From Glycine soja (lineage: Eukaryota; Streptophyta; Magnoliopsida; Fabales; Fabaceae): DNA of 64,000 nt. The stretch lies in assembly GCF_004193775.1 (NCBI RefSeq), contig NC_041020.1:5971657-6035656 (forward strand), given 5' to 3'. The notes beneath the pieces were generated by a model. The model was given only the letters and a program-made list of their open reading frames with translations, did not search any database and had not been told where the DNA came from. The translations under genes were made by a program, and so were the position numbers. Numbering within the stretch: the first letter of the stretch is position 1; each line of letters begins with the position of its first letter. Positions 13,061 through 25,556 of this stretch are shown here, in pieces.

Positions 13061-13703
13061 TGTTGGTAAATATTTGTGTTTTAATTTATAATTTATAAAT
13101 ATATTAATTCTATTTTATAAAATAAAATATTTATTTTAGATTTTCATAATATTTTGTTTTAATGAGTCAACTAGTTTGTTAGATTTGTTTTGACAATAAT
13201 AGGTTAATTTTCAACGGTCATACTTCCAACGGTCATATTTTGTTCGTTACTTAAGGTGACCTGTGCCTATATATTCTCTTTCCTCGTTCCTAAAAAGATG
13301 ACAGAACTACAGTCTCATCTTTTTCTCCCAAAATTTTCTATATCTTCTCTTATAAAATATTTACTTGAGAGTAAGAGCATTGGTGTTCATAAGGTTCGGG
13401 GATCCTTTCACTGCACACGATCGGAACCAACGAGTTGTCGTATCTTGGGAGAGGAGCGCAATCAAAATTTCTTACCCGTGCAGTGGAGGCATTTTCTCTC
13501 TGAGGATAGCATTTACGCGCTTCGACCTAGGCTTTATCCTTCTTCCCCTATTTTTTTTTTCTTGTGCTTATTGTATGTTATAATGCATTATTTATGTGTT
13601 GTCAATTAAATTTATTTTGCTACTGTTATTTTGTTATTTAATTCAAGACTGTGCATCTTCTTCGTATATTATTTTCCTTCATTTTTATTTTATTTTTTTA
13701 ACA
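13061..13703 (+). repeat. 5' LTR of the copia element
   Basis: TG..CA-bounded LTR of 643 bases. It contains a TATA-like CCTATATATTCTC near 13265-13277, a probable promoter. The peptide FGDPFTAHDRNQRVVVSWERS, readable here and in the other LTR, is an accident of LTR sequence and not a gene. Confidence 0.92.
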
Positions 13704-14329
13704 GTCTTAGAGAGAAAAATTAGTTATCACTTTCTTCTTGCATAGTCTTTTCTGTAGTAGCATTTTATTTTACCAAAATATCTGTCATGAATATGATTGA
13801 CTCCCCTTTTAGTAAGTCTGAAAAATTAATGGATGAAGACACAATGTATTATGCTTTATTAAAAATGTTTTATTATATTATTTCATTTTCTTAAATTTTA
13901 CATTAGTGAGAGATTGTTGAAAAATATTTTCTTATAATTTGAAATTTAAAATATATTTTCTTTATTAATGATGGTTTTGAAGATAAAATGCTTTTAGAAT
14001 TAGTTTATGTGAAAAACTAAAAGCATACTTCTAATTTCATTCCTATATGATTAGAAAACTATCTTTTATTTGGTCAAATGATCATGTGAACACAAGTCTT
14101 TAAAATCAGGACATTTGTTGTTTGGTTTTTAATTTTTATTGTTTAACGTTATTATTACTACTGCAAGTATTTTGTTGCTACATGTTGACCGATTGTCTCT
14201 TTATTTATAACTCATTGATAAAAGATAAGCCTGTGAAAATATAACACACAAAAATAATAAAATAAACACTTTGGTGAAACTTTATATTTTGCATGTCGTA
14301 TTCTTAAAAGAGTACCTTATAAAAAAAAA

Positions 14330-15576
14330 AATCTTTATGAGCTATGGAGAAAAAGAGAACCAAATATGAAATATCTTAAAGTGTGGAGGTGTCTAGTAAA
14401 AGTTAATATCCCTATTAATAAGAAAAGGAAAATTGAAAAAAATATATTAAATATATTTTGTTGGATATTTTTTACATAATACTACTTATAGATTCTTAGT
14501 TATTAATTCAGAAATATCTGAAATTTCTAATGGTACTATTATGGAGTCTAGAGATGTGACTTTCTTTGAAAATATTTTTTCTTGAAAAATAAATTGTTAA
14601 ATCTTTGTATGATTTGAAACAAGCTCCAAAGCATTGACACACAAGTTTGATTAAGTTATTCTTTTGTATGATTTTCAAATTAATGATAGTGATAAATGTG
14701 TGTATGTGAAACAATTTAATAATAATGAACCTGTCATTTTATGTTTGTATCTGGATAACATATTGATATTTGGTAGTAAATGAATTTCATAAATGATGTG
14801 AAGTTTTTCTTGTCTAGAAATTTTGATATGAAAGACCTTGGTTGTGTAGATGTGATTTTGGGTATTAAGCTTATAGAGAAAAATGATGGTATGATTTTTT
14901 ATCCAATCTTATTATGTTGAAAAGCTATATATTAAAGAAGTTTAATCATTTTGATGTGAAACATGTTTTTGCTCCTAATGACTCATCTATTGAGTTAAAG
15001 AAAAGTTTGAGTAAATTCATTTTTTCACATAAATATTCTCAAATTATTGGTTCTATGTTGCATTTGACAAACTTCTCTAGGCTTGACATTGCACATGGAG
15101 TTGGTAGATTGGAAAGTAATTGAGGAATTTAGTGATACAAAATTGAAGTTCTGATTTTGATGAAATAAAATTGACAAGTGGTCATGTCTTTACTTTAGCT
15201 GGTTGTGCAATATTAGACAAATTATTATTTCACATGAAAGCAAAAATTATTGTTTTAAATACTGTTATTTAGTGAGGCTAAATTTCTTAAAAATGTATTA
15301 TGCAATTTGTCATTGTTAAATAAGCGTATACCTCCAATTCCAATGCATTGTGATAGTCAAATTGTTATATCCAAAGTGACAAGCAAAATTTTAATGAAAA
15401 AAAGAAGACACTTAAGAGTGAGACATAAGTCTATAAGAAATTTGATTTCTCATGATGTCATTTCCCTTGACTTTGTCAGGTCAAAAAATAATATTGCGGA
15501 TCCGCTTACAAAAAGGTTGACATGTCAACAAGTATTTGAGTCGTCGAGGGGGGTGAGATTAAAGCCCATTATTTAG
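14330..15576 (+). pseudogene. decayed copia pol: integrase end, reverse transcriptase, RNase H
   Basis: About 14335-14420 reads ELWRKREPNMKYLKVWRCL, the end of a copia integrase. About 14500-14590 gives a YRFLVINSEISE-like linker. About 14600-15120 carries reverse transcriptase motifs in shifting frames: YDLKQAPKH, YLDNILIFGS (the catalytic YVDD box as YLDN), FDMKDLGCVDVILGIK and a divergent LDIAHGVGRL. From 15307 to 15576 an open frame holds RNase H: HCDSQIVI, RHLRVRHKSIRNL, DFVRSKNNIADPLTKRL. Many stops and frameshifts make it non-functional. The family is recognised from these motifs, typical of legume copia elements. Confidence 0.88.
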
Positions 15577-16207
15577 TTACAACAATGGACACCCGTCTCC
15601 GTGTGATTGGTGATCCCATGAATGGAGTTCAACGGGTAACAACGAAATTGTTTGTTAACTAAAGTACAAAAAAAATAAAAATTTGGCGGAGTTGTTCCGT
15701 TTCTTATTCCTATGACGAGGTGTATTATAAATTGTGGCAATATTAAGGTTGAGGTATTTATATATGTGTATTTTTGGTTAAAAAAATACCTCTTAATGAG
15801 TCCGATGACAATTATTGTAGGGGTGAGGGTTACAACTCACTCTTTAAGGAATCACCTAGTGAGTGTGGTGGTGGGGCCGCCATTGTGAGATATGGGCTAA
15901 TCTCTAAGGGACACTCACGAAACAAGATACAAGTGCAAGGGCGTGTAACGCGCTACCACTGATTAGAACCTAGTTGAACGCCAATATTGTAGGGGTTGTG
16001 TACTAAAGTCCGGTTAAAGAATATGTAGTTCAAGACAATCAAGTCACTACATTTTTCTCGGATGGAAGTTCATAAACACTAGGTATAAGGCTCAAACCCG
16101 GAAGGTTCCTTATACCGAAATACAATATCACATGCTCTTTCTCTCATGTTTCTATACAAATTATCTTTTAGAAAATATATCTTAAAATTTTAAATTATGT
16201 GGGGGAA
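15577..16207 (+). other. copia 3' untranslated region and polypurine tract
   Basis: Non-coding stretch after the RNase H frame. It ends in GTGGGGGAA directly before the 3' LTR, the expected polypurine primer for plus-strand synthesis. Confidence 0.7.
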
Positions 16208-16852
16208 TGTTGGTAAATATTTGTGTTTTAATTTAAAATTTATAAATATATATTAATTCTATTTTATAAAATAAAATATTTATTTTAGATTTTCTTAAGA
16301 TTTTGTTTTAATGAGTCAACTAGTTTGTTAGATTTATTTTGACAACTGTAGGTTAATTTCCAACGATCATATTTCCAACGGTCATATTTTGTTCGTTGCT
16401 TAAGGTGACCTGTGCCTATATATTCTCTTTCCTCATTCCTAAAAAGATGACAGAACTACAGTCTCATCTTTTTCTCCCAAAATTTTCTATATCTTCTCTT
16501 ATAAAATAATTTATTTATTGAGAGTAAGAGCATTGGTGTTCATAAGGTTCGGGGATCCTTTCGCTGCACACGATCGGAACCAACGGGTTGTCGTATCTTG
16601 GGAGAGAAGCGCAATCAAAATTTCTTACCCGTGCAGTGGAGGCGTTTTCTCTCTAAGGATAGCGTTTACGCGCTTCAACCAGACTATATCTTTCTTCCCC
16701 TATTTTTTTTTTCTTGTGCTTATTGTATGTTATAATGCATTATTCATGTGTTGTCAATTAAATTTATTTTACTACTATTATTTTGTTATTTAATTCAAGA
16801 TTATGCATCTTCTTCGTATTTATTTTCTTTCATATTTTATTTTTTTCCAACA
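16208..16852 (+). repeat. 3' LTR of the copia element
   Basis: 645 bases, collinear with the 5' LTR with scattered substitutions and a small indel near 16506-16517 (AATTTATTTATTG against ATTTACTTG). Confidence 0.92.
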
Positions 16853-16857
16853 AACTG

Positions 16858-17464
16858 TTTGTCCCGCATTTTCCAGTAAAAATTAATTAATACGTTAAAA
16901 ATATAAAAACCTATCAAAAAGTCATAAAATATTTTTCTTTCAATTTAAATAAACTCCCGTGTTTTTTTAACAAACTTTGATCACTCGAACATGGATTCTC
17001 TACATTCACATGTTCAACCATTTGTAAATTTGAACCTATAAATAAATATTAATATTTTAAATTAAATTTACCAAGAAAAATTATGGTGGTCCAATTTATA
17101 TTTAACAACTGTAATCAATTAAATGCATGTATATGGAAAAATTTCCAACTGCAGGAAATCTAGATCTCAATTACTCGGATATAGATTCTCTGCATCCGCG
17201 CATTCAAGAATTTAAACTTTTGAATGAATGTTGATATTTTGAATTAAATTTATCGAAATAAATTATGAACAATTTAAAATTAATTTTGATATCATTTTAG
17301 AGACTTAATTTAACTCTATAAGTTAATTGAAGATTGTCTCTTATTTATATAGTCTAATGTTATATTATTTTTAGTCTACGTGAGATTTGAATTATTTTTA
17401 ACACAGTTTAATAATTTTTATGTAAATTTTTTAAATCTATATAATACCACATAGCTGTCAAAGG
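16858..17464. other. intergenic, no supported gene
   Basis: AT-rich sequence with a loose internal duplication (CGAACATGGATTCTCTACATTCAC at about 16986 and CGGATATAGATTCTCTGCATCCGC at about 17177). Nothing else is recognised. Confidence 0.45.
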
Positions 17465-17940
17465 ATGCTCAGAAAGAGCAAGTTGCGGTGGGATTTTTAG
17501 AAACCACATGGCGGATTTTCTTGATTGATTTGCGGCTTCTCTTTTTGCTGAAATTATGGGGGTCATCACAGCCATCGAGATTGCGTCTTATAATGGGTGG
17601 AGAAAGTTATGGATTGAATGCGATGAATAACACAAGATTAGTGCCCGGAGATTAGAAACCATTGGAAAAACTCTTTGTATTTAGCGAGATCTATGTCTTT
17701 CATTCCGAGAGTTTTTGTAAATGATAGGAATGCTAGGCCTAACTTTTGAGTCAGGTAGTTTTTCCTTTGCTCTGCCCATGGGTCCGGTTTGGTCCTCCCA
17801 TGGATGATTTTTTCTACTTTCATCTTTTTGATTTTATATATTCCAAGGGATGGCTGGTTTGGCTTGAGTTGGGGTTATTGATATGCCAACATAGTTAGGA
17901 TCTCAAGAACTTCAAACCGCAACATTCCCTGTTTTTGCCT
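17465..17940 (+). pseudogene. LINE-type RNase H domain remnant
   Basis: One frame reads ASCGGIFRNHMADFL, a stop, FAASLFAEIMGVITAIEIA, then GWRKLWIECD: the RVT_3-type RNase H at the 3' end of plant LINEs. Further on, VPEIRNHWKN and PRVFVNDRNA continue the pattern in another frame. At least two stops and a frameshift are present. No reverse transcriptase lies nearby, so this is a 5'-truncated LINE tail. Confidence 0.75.
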
Positions 17941-18036
17941 TAAAAAAATAATCATATAATTTTAAATGAATTATTCTTAATACACTAGATGGTGAAGATG
18001 AGGAGTAAAAGAGTTACTCCTGGAGTATGAATCTTT

Positions 18037-18073
<37 letters not shown>

Positions 18074-21000
18074 TAATGAAATTTTTAAAAAATATTATTA
18101 AACAATAATATAAAATAAGTTAAACATTTGTGATATTCTCCTGGGAACAATATACATATTTTAAAAAAGATTAATTTTGTTTGAGTCAGGTAAAATAAAT
18201 ATAGATGATAAAATTCTCACCCTACATCTTGAATTAACTTGGCTCATGTTGATCTACATGTTTGATGGTAAATATTTTAATTGTTTTTGTATAAATCAAA
18301 TATATTTTTTTTTACTGAAGGCAATATTATTCAAATAAGATAATATAATTATAAGCAACAAAACTCTACCTTTGAGTATTTAAAAACATTTGCAAGTCAA
18401 CATTTAATTTTTTTATTAATATTTTATATATGCTTTGTAAGTCATCACTAAAAAATTACTATTAAAATATATTTTACTTCTCTAAAAATAAAAAAAAATA
18501 AAAATATGATTTGAATATTTTATTTTTTATTATCATTAAATAATTTAAATTAACTATTTTTTTATTTTATAAATTTATTGTTATTGATGAGATAGTTGTT
18601 TTTAATAAAATTAAAGTATTTAAAATTTTCACCAAATAAATTTTATCTTAAAAGGTATTTGAAATTAAAAAAGTAAAACTAATAAAAATATTTTAGTTTA
18701 TATTTAGACTCTTGTTATGAACTTTAACTTTAACTTAAAATATAAAAATAACTTTAAGTAAAAAGAAAAAGAAAATAGACTAAACACAATTTTGATATGT
18801 TTAGATATGAGTATATGACAGACAAGTTTGGATTGCGATTAATATAAGAGACCTTATTAAAGAGTTCTATAGAAAGAAGGAGAGTGAAATAAACAATTTG
18901 TTTAATTTATTTTTTCTGATAAAAAAATAATTTGTTTGGTCTTTTAAAATATTCTTATTAATATTTCAAAATAACACTAACCACTTAAATACGTTTTCTT
19001 TTTATTCTCCTGCTCCCATTTTCCTTTGCACATGTTCTAAAGCCAAACAACTGTTGAAGAAGTACCGAATGAATGGCTCTTCGGGAAGTATCATGATACT
19101 CACAGATATTGTCTTTTGCTATTGCTACGGCTCGAAAATGATTGGGGGGTTTGTTTTGATCGTAGTTTTTATATTTGAGGAAAAAATAAAATATATTTTC
19201 TTACAAAATTATGACAATTTTTTAAAGAAAAAATCAAATAAAAACTGATTTAATTAACTAAATTAACCAACTTCTAGAAAAATCTATATCAGAGAATATT
19301 TTTTCATAAAAATATATCAATAGGAGAGCTCACATTCATTCTCTCAAGTGTTTCATGAAGCTAAAGAGAACTAATAAAGGCAATGAGTGTTGGTGCTAGA
19401 AAATTCCATGCTTTAGAAAGAGTAACACTAACAAGTGTCTTGATTAACAAACACACAAATATTAATGGAATAAGATTTTCTTTTAATTTCTTACTTTGAT
19501 TTATGATTTGAACAACTCCAATAGGAATTGCTTTCTCACTTTATTACTTTAAATCAACAATTTATATAGCAATTTATACACCATTGGAGAGAATCTTAAA
19601 AAGTAATGGGTTGCTCTATTAAACAATCACGCTCTTCAATTTTTGAGTCTCTCTTCTATATGAAATATTTTCTAAAATTAAGTTTTAGGATCCATTTAAG
19701 TAACTTGGAACATCTCCAACTATAAATTAAATTCAGAGTTCATAATGCGGTTCCCACGATGCCACCTGATATTAAAAAACTCTCAGAATTTCTATTCCAA
19801 TCGTACAACTCTCAAGACAGACAACAAATGCTAATAGGTTTTCACATTTCTTAATATACTCTTGGATTACAATTATTTTTAGATTTAAATATATTTTTTT
19901 ATTCTTAATAAATGTTTAATTTTTCCTATATATTTTTTTTATCATGAAGCAAACATGAGATACACTAATTTACCAAAGAATAAAAAAAATATCAAGGATA
20001 ATTTTTTGTTTTATTAGAGACTCAAAACAAAACAAAAATTTATTAAAGAATAAATACAAAAATCGAATACTTGTTAGAGATAAAAAAAACATATTTAAGT
20101 CTTATTTTTATATTTAAAATTCCATACTATTGAAGTTTAACTACTCATAGTCTCTGGTCATTTTTCTTGTAAGGAAGTATAAAACAACAATCTAACAATA
20201 TTATCAAAGGAACTTCTACTAACAATATTTTTTATAGGTTAATGTCAGCTAATTTTTTGAAAGACAACTAATATTAGTTTTTTAATTTTTGTTAGTAAAA
20301 AATTCAAACTTGTGACCTCTTTCTCTCTTCCCCTCTTTATCACCAAGTCAATCTTATAATCTATTTACTAACAATAAAAAAAGTAAAATATCACATCAGA
20401 AAATAAATCATAGATGGAGATCTTATTATTGCTTGTATTGAAAAAGTAAATTATCACATTAAAGAAAAAAAATATCTTAGATATAGATCTTACTTTCTTG
20501 TATTGATTTTTAATGTAATCTTTAGTCTATCCTTCAATTGAATTCTTGATTTTAATTTACTTCTTTAAGTTTAATTTTGTTTACTTTTGATCTTTTAAAG
20601 TATCTCTTAGATCAAAATGATCTCCACATCAATTTTTTTTGCACTAATAATATTAAATTTGATTGACGTGATAAACGTCTATCTGACATGCAATGTCTCA
20701 TAGTTTGTCACATACATTCAATTTGATCAAATTAGTGTGATAAAATAACATTGATAGGGAGCTGAAACCATTGTATGATTATATTGAAATAATTATTAAC
20801 TAACTACAACAAGTTAGTTATTAGTTGGGTAGGTAATATAAAAAAGAGGATTATTAGAGGTAGAAGTAGAGGGAGAGAAAAAAAATTGTAGAAAATATAG
20901 ATGTTTCAAAAATTTGATTTGGTCCAATTCTCATTAAGACAAAGTCTAGGGTGGGGAGTCATGTTTCCCACCATGGAAAAGTTTTTCTTTCCACCGTTAG

Positions 21001-21649
21001 ATCAATTCGTTAAAATATAAATGACTGAAATTATTAATATTTTTTCATTTTCTTTTTGTTTTCCCTAAATTGTCATTTTCTCTCACAAAGTCTTAGGCCA
21101 GAGGCTCCTTCGCCTTTCTCGTCGTTTTCATTGTTGCCACAACCTTCTTTTCTATATGTCGACAATGCACTTACAATGGAAGTTATGGTCACACTTGAGC
21201 AGAACCTTCAACTTCACGCCATCAACGAACGCATCGAGACAAATGCAACACTATGTCTCCTCCATCATGTGGTTCTACCCCGACAACAACCTCAAGGGTT
21301 TGTCTTCGAGTTCCATGTCGTAGTGCCAATGGAGTGACTCTGAGTCTCAAATCGACATCGTGAAGGATTTGATATCGAAGCAATGGTGGCAGAGCATTTG
21401 AATCGCCACACAATGCTATGAACAATGAAAGGATTTACGGGAACACCAAAGTGGGTTTCATGGAGGAGGAGGTAAAAGGAGAAGAATAAGACTAACAAAA
21501 CCCGCAATACATCACCTTTTAATAGATGGCAAAATATTTATCTTAAATTGTTGTAATTTCATTTTCTATTAAACCAAACCACTAACAATAATTCCTTTAA
21601 GAGATCTAAAATCATCCTTGCCATTAACAAAAAAGATTGAAAACATGGT
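17941..21649. other. intergenic, no supported gene
   Basis: Very AT-rich. It contains a (TA)n run at 18041-18070, long A/T tracts, and a G/C-richer patch at 21080-21500 with short overlapping frames on both strands that match nothing I recognise. No domain, LTR pair or RNA gene found. Confidence 0.5.
18041..18070. repeat. (TA)n microsatellite
   Basis: About 15 TA dinucleotides. Confidence 0.9.
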
Positions 21650-21657
21650 TAACCAAT

Positions 21658-22003
21658 AAGGGTGTAAGCGGGTTGGTTAACATTGAGTTTGGTCAAACCC
21701 ATGATCCAATTCAATCCAATTTGAACGGGTTGATTTTGATCAATTTTCTAAGAAAAAATGAAATCCAACCCAAATCAATCCATTTACAAAATATTTAATT
21801 TGGGTTTAAAATGCAATATTTTTTATAAGCTAAAATTATTATTAAATGAATCAGACAAAATATTTTTAAAAGTCCATTTGAAATAACTTTAATCAATAAA
21901 ATCCTTCTCGCTTTGATCCTAAAGGTTAAGGATACATTAATGCTTACTCAATTCAAGTTGATAAATCTATATAATCAATAATCAAGAATATTTAATTTTT
22001 TAA

Positions 22004-22048
<45 letters not shown>

Positions 22049-22254
22049 TACATATATTAATAATAATAATTTAATAAAATTAATAGGTTAACAAATTCAG
22101 ATATTAAAACCTGTCACTTAACCCAATTCCAAAACTCAACAAATTTGATTTGATCAATTCGAGTCCGACCCAAATATAAAAATCATCCAACCCAACTTAT
22201 TTAATTTATTTTGAGTCAATTTAAGTTCATGAAAACTCGCACCGGCTCACAGAG
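21658..22254. mobile_element. hAT-type non-autonomous element with 8-bp TSD
   Basis: The exact 8-base direct repeat TAACCAAT flanks the unit (21650-21657 and 22255-22262). The termini form an imperfect inverted repeat: left AAGGGTGTAAGCGGGT, right (reverse complement) CTCTGTGAGCCGGT, about 9 of 12 matching with a two-base offset. Inside are AACCCAA-rich arms and a (TA)n run (about 22013-22042), and no transposase. Eight-base duplications are typical of hAT transposons. The superfamily call rests on duplication length and end shape. Confidence 0.72.
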
Positions 22255-22262
22255 TAACCAAT

Positions 22263-24740
22263 TATTATCCATCCTAAAAATGAACCATTACTTCCACGGA
22301 AGACAATTGTGCACATGCAGTCACTTATGTATATTCGGATTAACTTATTTTACAAAAATAAATTTTTACAATTGGTAACCCTTCACGATGTTTCTTGGGA
22401 AAAAAATTGGGAATAAAATAACAAATTCTCGTAAATAATCAAATTACCAACTACATGTTTAAGCATGGATCAGTCTGAATAATGAATGCTTAAGTGGAAA
22501 TAAAATAAACACATTACTCAAACTAACTAAGATTCATGGTGTTATAACATTATTCAACCCAAAATCTACCTTCAGTTCTTCGTAATATGAGCAACTGGCC
22601 ACATGATGTGAAATCAATTTGTATTTTATGATAAAGGAACAAAAATTGTTTACTTTGTGGTCATATTGAAACATTTTAGCCCAGCTTCTACCGTAGTCAC
22701 CATCTTTGAATTGTAGATTTAGGAGTCTCTAAGAATGGGGCATGGCGTTGGATGAGTGGATTAACCATCCTCCCAATTTGCACCCAAACACTCTGACGGT
22801 AAGGGGCAGTAACAGGAACATGACACCAGAAAAATAACTTCTTACAGTTGGCAATCCTTATCTATATGATATATTTGAACTTGTTTTCATAGTCTAAAAG
22901 TAGCTTGGCAATTCACAAATTGAATCTAAATTTGATAACCTAGTTTCCTATTTAAAATTGGAAAAGACGAGGATTTCAAAAGTACCACAACCTCATTTGT
23001 TCATTTTTTTCTCAATCCTTTTCTATTGGGAGTAGAATTTCTACCCCTCCCCCCCTTTTTTTCTCTCCACAATGTATATTTTCTTTTTTAGTAAATTAGG
23101 CACTAAACAGATCACATACATCTTTTGCCTCAGATAAATAATAAACACATTAAATAAGGTTAAGCACTAGAAATAATTGAAGACTATTTAGTGATATATA
23201 GTTATCCCCCTTGTTTGTGAGTGCATATGGATGCATGAGCACAAAGGCAAATTAATAGCTTCAAGAAATATTTTTTTCAAAAACAAAAAGACAATGTGTA
23301 TATATTCAGATGGCATTGTAGCAATGTATTAGTAAATCCCCCTTAAAGAAATTTATAGCAGCAAATAAAAATTGATTACTTGGTGGATAATGAATTAAGA
23401 TGGTGGGGGGAAGGATAGGGCAGATTGTAACTGTTCTGAAGACAGTGGAGGATAGGAAGGTGAGGGTGAAGTAGTTCAAATTTTGACTGGAAATTGTAGT
23501 AGCATGAGTCCAGGTCTCTCAAATGTCTAATAATTAAAGATACTTTCTATTTTATTTTTCCCATTTAATCTGAACCAGTTCTATGACAAGGAAATAGACC
23601 TGTCAGTACATGAATGTTTGAATTATGTTCCATTGCCACCTGCATGTGTGGGTAAAAAATAAAGGTGGAATGAGTCAACAATACCATAGGAATGGGATAT
23701 GTAGCATAGAACCCAGTGTTATCAATGGCAGAAGGCCAAAATTCTTCCATATAAACACACCATTGTGTCCTATGGCGCCACCATAGTGGGCCTCCCTTCA
23801 CAAATCGCCTATAGCGGTTGGCAAAAAATCTGCCATGCCATTCTGTCACCATTTAACAAAGACAGAAACATTACTGGCAGAGGGTGGGTGGGTGGGAGAA
23901 AATGCTTGAGAAACTTATGAGAAGAATGAGATGATCAGTAGGAATCCAAGTCCAATCTCATCATGTGATGTCAGTATATTGATGGTAGAATTGTTTGACT
24001 CCACCCAAACACAAGGCTCTTCCAAGTACTTCCTATTCAAGTAAAAAGCAATAAAATGATATAACTTAGACGTCAATGCACATTAAAAAAAAGAGTTCTT
24101 AAATTAAAGTTTTGTGATTCATTATATGGAGTTGAGCTAGGGGGAATTTGGTCACAATTATCAACAATAAACAATTATGCCTACAGATGTTAAGATAATT
24201 ATTCACACTATTTGGTAAAGAAAATTACTTGCATATGCCTTCCAGAGATCAAATCTAATTCTATAAAAATGATCCAGACAACTCAACACAAAAAACACAA
24301 TATATTGAAATTATATAAGAAATTTCAACTTGACTTTGTAGTAATCAAGAGTAACATTATGGATAATCATGCAACTGTCCAAGCTGTTCTTTTAAACTAT
24401 ATGGTATATCCAGGAAACTATGTATTCAAGAATGAAAAATATAAAGAAAGTAAAAGAGAATGCAGAGGAAAAAAATAGAAGTCCCAATGCACACTAGGGA
24501 AGGTGAAGTATTTAAGTTCTAGTGTCTAACAGTAACCTAATGAGAGCAATGTTGTTTCTTCTAAGAACACTATTTTCTTTGTATGTTACTGAAAATCTAA
24601 CAAACGTTTCAAAGATCATTCACCTGTACAAGGTAGAGCGACTAAAATTAGTCTATGGAACTTGGCAACATGTTCAAACGACCAACACAAGATGGGGATC
24701 AAAGCAACTGCAACATTTAAGGCAAACAAGAATATATGGG
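22263..24740. other. intergenic, no supported gene
   Basis: AT-rich sequence with C/T-rich patches (23045-23070). The segment 23710-23850 (CCAGTGTTATCAATGGC.., ..GGCGCCACCATAG..) resembles a dispersed plant repeat I have seen before, but I cannot delimit its ends. No gene is supported. Confidence 0.4.
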
Positions 24741-24788
24741 ATTAACTAACAAAGAAATACACACATTTAAGGCAAAGATGAGATGTAC

Positions 24789-24883
24789 AACGTGGCCATC
24801 TTTGTCTTTAGAAGCTAAAGATTTTGTCAAACGCATATTGAATAAGGATCCACGGAAGCGAATATCTGCTGCTCATGCTCTAA
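24789..24883 (+). pseudogene. isolated CDPK-related protein kinase exon
   Basis: The frame reads [19 protein letters not shown] and then [12 protein letters not shown]. This is the end of the kinase domain (subdomains X-XI) of calcium-dependent or CDPK-related kinases, with the invariant Arg of subdomain XI (KR in DPRKR). The homology stops at 24883, where CTAA|GTGATT looks like a splice donor, and the following bases are not kinase-like. No other kinase exon is seen within several kilobases on either strand, so this is a stray exon and not a gene. A CACTA-type terminus begins about 380 bases downstream. Confidence 0.75.
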
Positions 24884-25264
24884 GTGATTTATTTTTCTTG
24901 CCTCTATCATCAATTCCAATAACATCTAGTAAGACATTTTTCAAGTTGTCAGCCATAATCTTGTGCTTGCATGTCATCCTTGGATACGAAATTGCAATAA
25001 TGTAAAAGTTCCACTTGATATTTTAATATTTAAGCTCATGAAGACATATATGAGATCTTCATCCTTAGGCAAGGTTGCCTTGGGGGTGCATATTTTAATT
25101 GTTAAAATTAACTCTCTAGTTTAATGAATACTTTCGTACACACGGTACATTTATGAGTCTTCAAATTTTACTTTTATTTTTGTTTGTAAAGTATGAATGA
25201 ATAATTATACTGCGAATGATGCGGATAGTTACAATAATTCAAAATTGTTTTAATTTTTTTTAAA

Positions 25265-25556
25265 AAAAACACATTCTAAGGCGGTTTTCCGAAAAACCGT
25301 CTTAGAATCTTTTATATATTTTTATTTTTTTTTAAAAAAATATATTCTAAGAAGGTTCTCTAAAAAATTGTCTTAGAAAGTGTATTTTTCTAAGACAGTT
25401 TTTAGCTAAGAATCGTCTTAGAATGATATATTTTTCAAGACGGTTGTCTATTGAACCGTCATAAAAAATACAAACTTTCTACGATGTTTCCTATAACGAC
25501 GGTTAATAACCGACATAGAATGCGTATTTTAACTGACGTAGAAAGCCTTTTTTGTA
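25265..25556. mobile_element. CACTA transposon terminal region (subterminal repeats and one end)
   Basis: A cluster of inverted copies of TTCTAAG(A/G)CGGTTTT and AACCGTCTTAGAA at 25275-25460 is followed by GACGTAGAAAGCCTTTTTTGTAGTAATG. The reverse complement of that end reads CATTACTACAAAAAAGGC, a degraded CACTACAAAAAA terminus. Such arrays are the transposase-binding subterminal repeats of legume CACTA elements. The other end was not found upstream. Confidence 0.68.

Larger units (their letters stand above)
13056..16857 (+). mobile_element. Ty1/copia-type LTR retrotransposon, internally deleted, with TSD AACTG
   Basis: Two LTRs (13061-13703 and 16208-16852) start TGTTGGTAAATATTTGTG and end in CA. 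They are flanked by the identical 5-base duplication AACTG (13056-13060 and 16853-16857). Inside are about 2.5 kb holding only the end of integrase, part of the reverse transcriptase and RNase H. Gag, protease and the integrase core are not seen. A polypurine tract (GGGGGAA, 16201-16207) abuts the 3' LTR. No clear Met-tRNA primer site follows the 5' LTR. Over about 320 bases compared by eye the LTRs differ at roughly 4% of positions, mainly A/G changes, so the insertion is not very recent. Confidence 0.93.

Noticed and set aside
16518..16793. 91-codon frame shared with 13365-13583
   Set aside because: Occurs because both are copies of the same LTR; no conserved protein family recognised.
21056..21507. 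Short frames of 67-93 codons on both strands
   Set aside because: No domain, overlap one another, and no splice-consistent neighbours.
23565..23852. 95-codon minus-strand frame with WHGRFF..PLWWRHRTQW
   Set aside because: Lies in what looks like a dispersed repeat (CCAGTGTTATCAATGGC..GGCGCCACC); no family match.
25265..25460. Inverted TCTAAGACGGTT repeats considered as a CRISPR-like or tRNA/hairpin RNA structure
   Set aside because: Irregular spacing, plant context and the adjoining CACTACAAAAAA-type end fit CACTA subterminal repeats.
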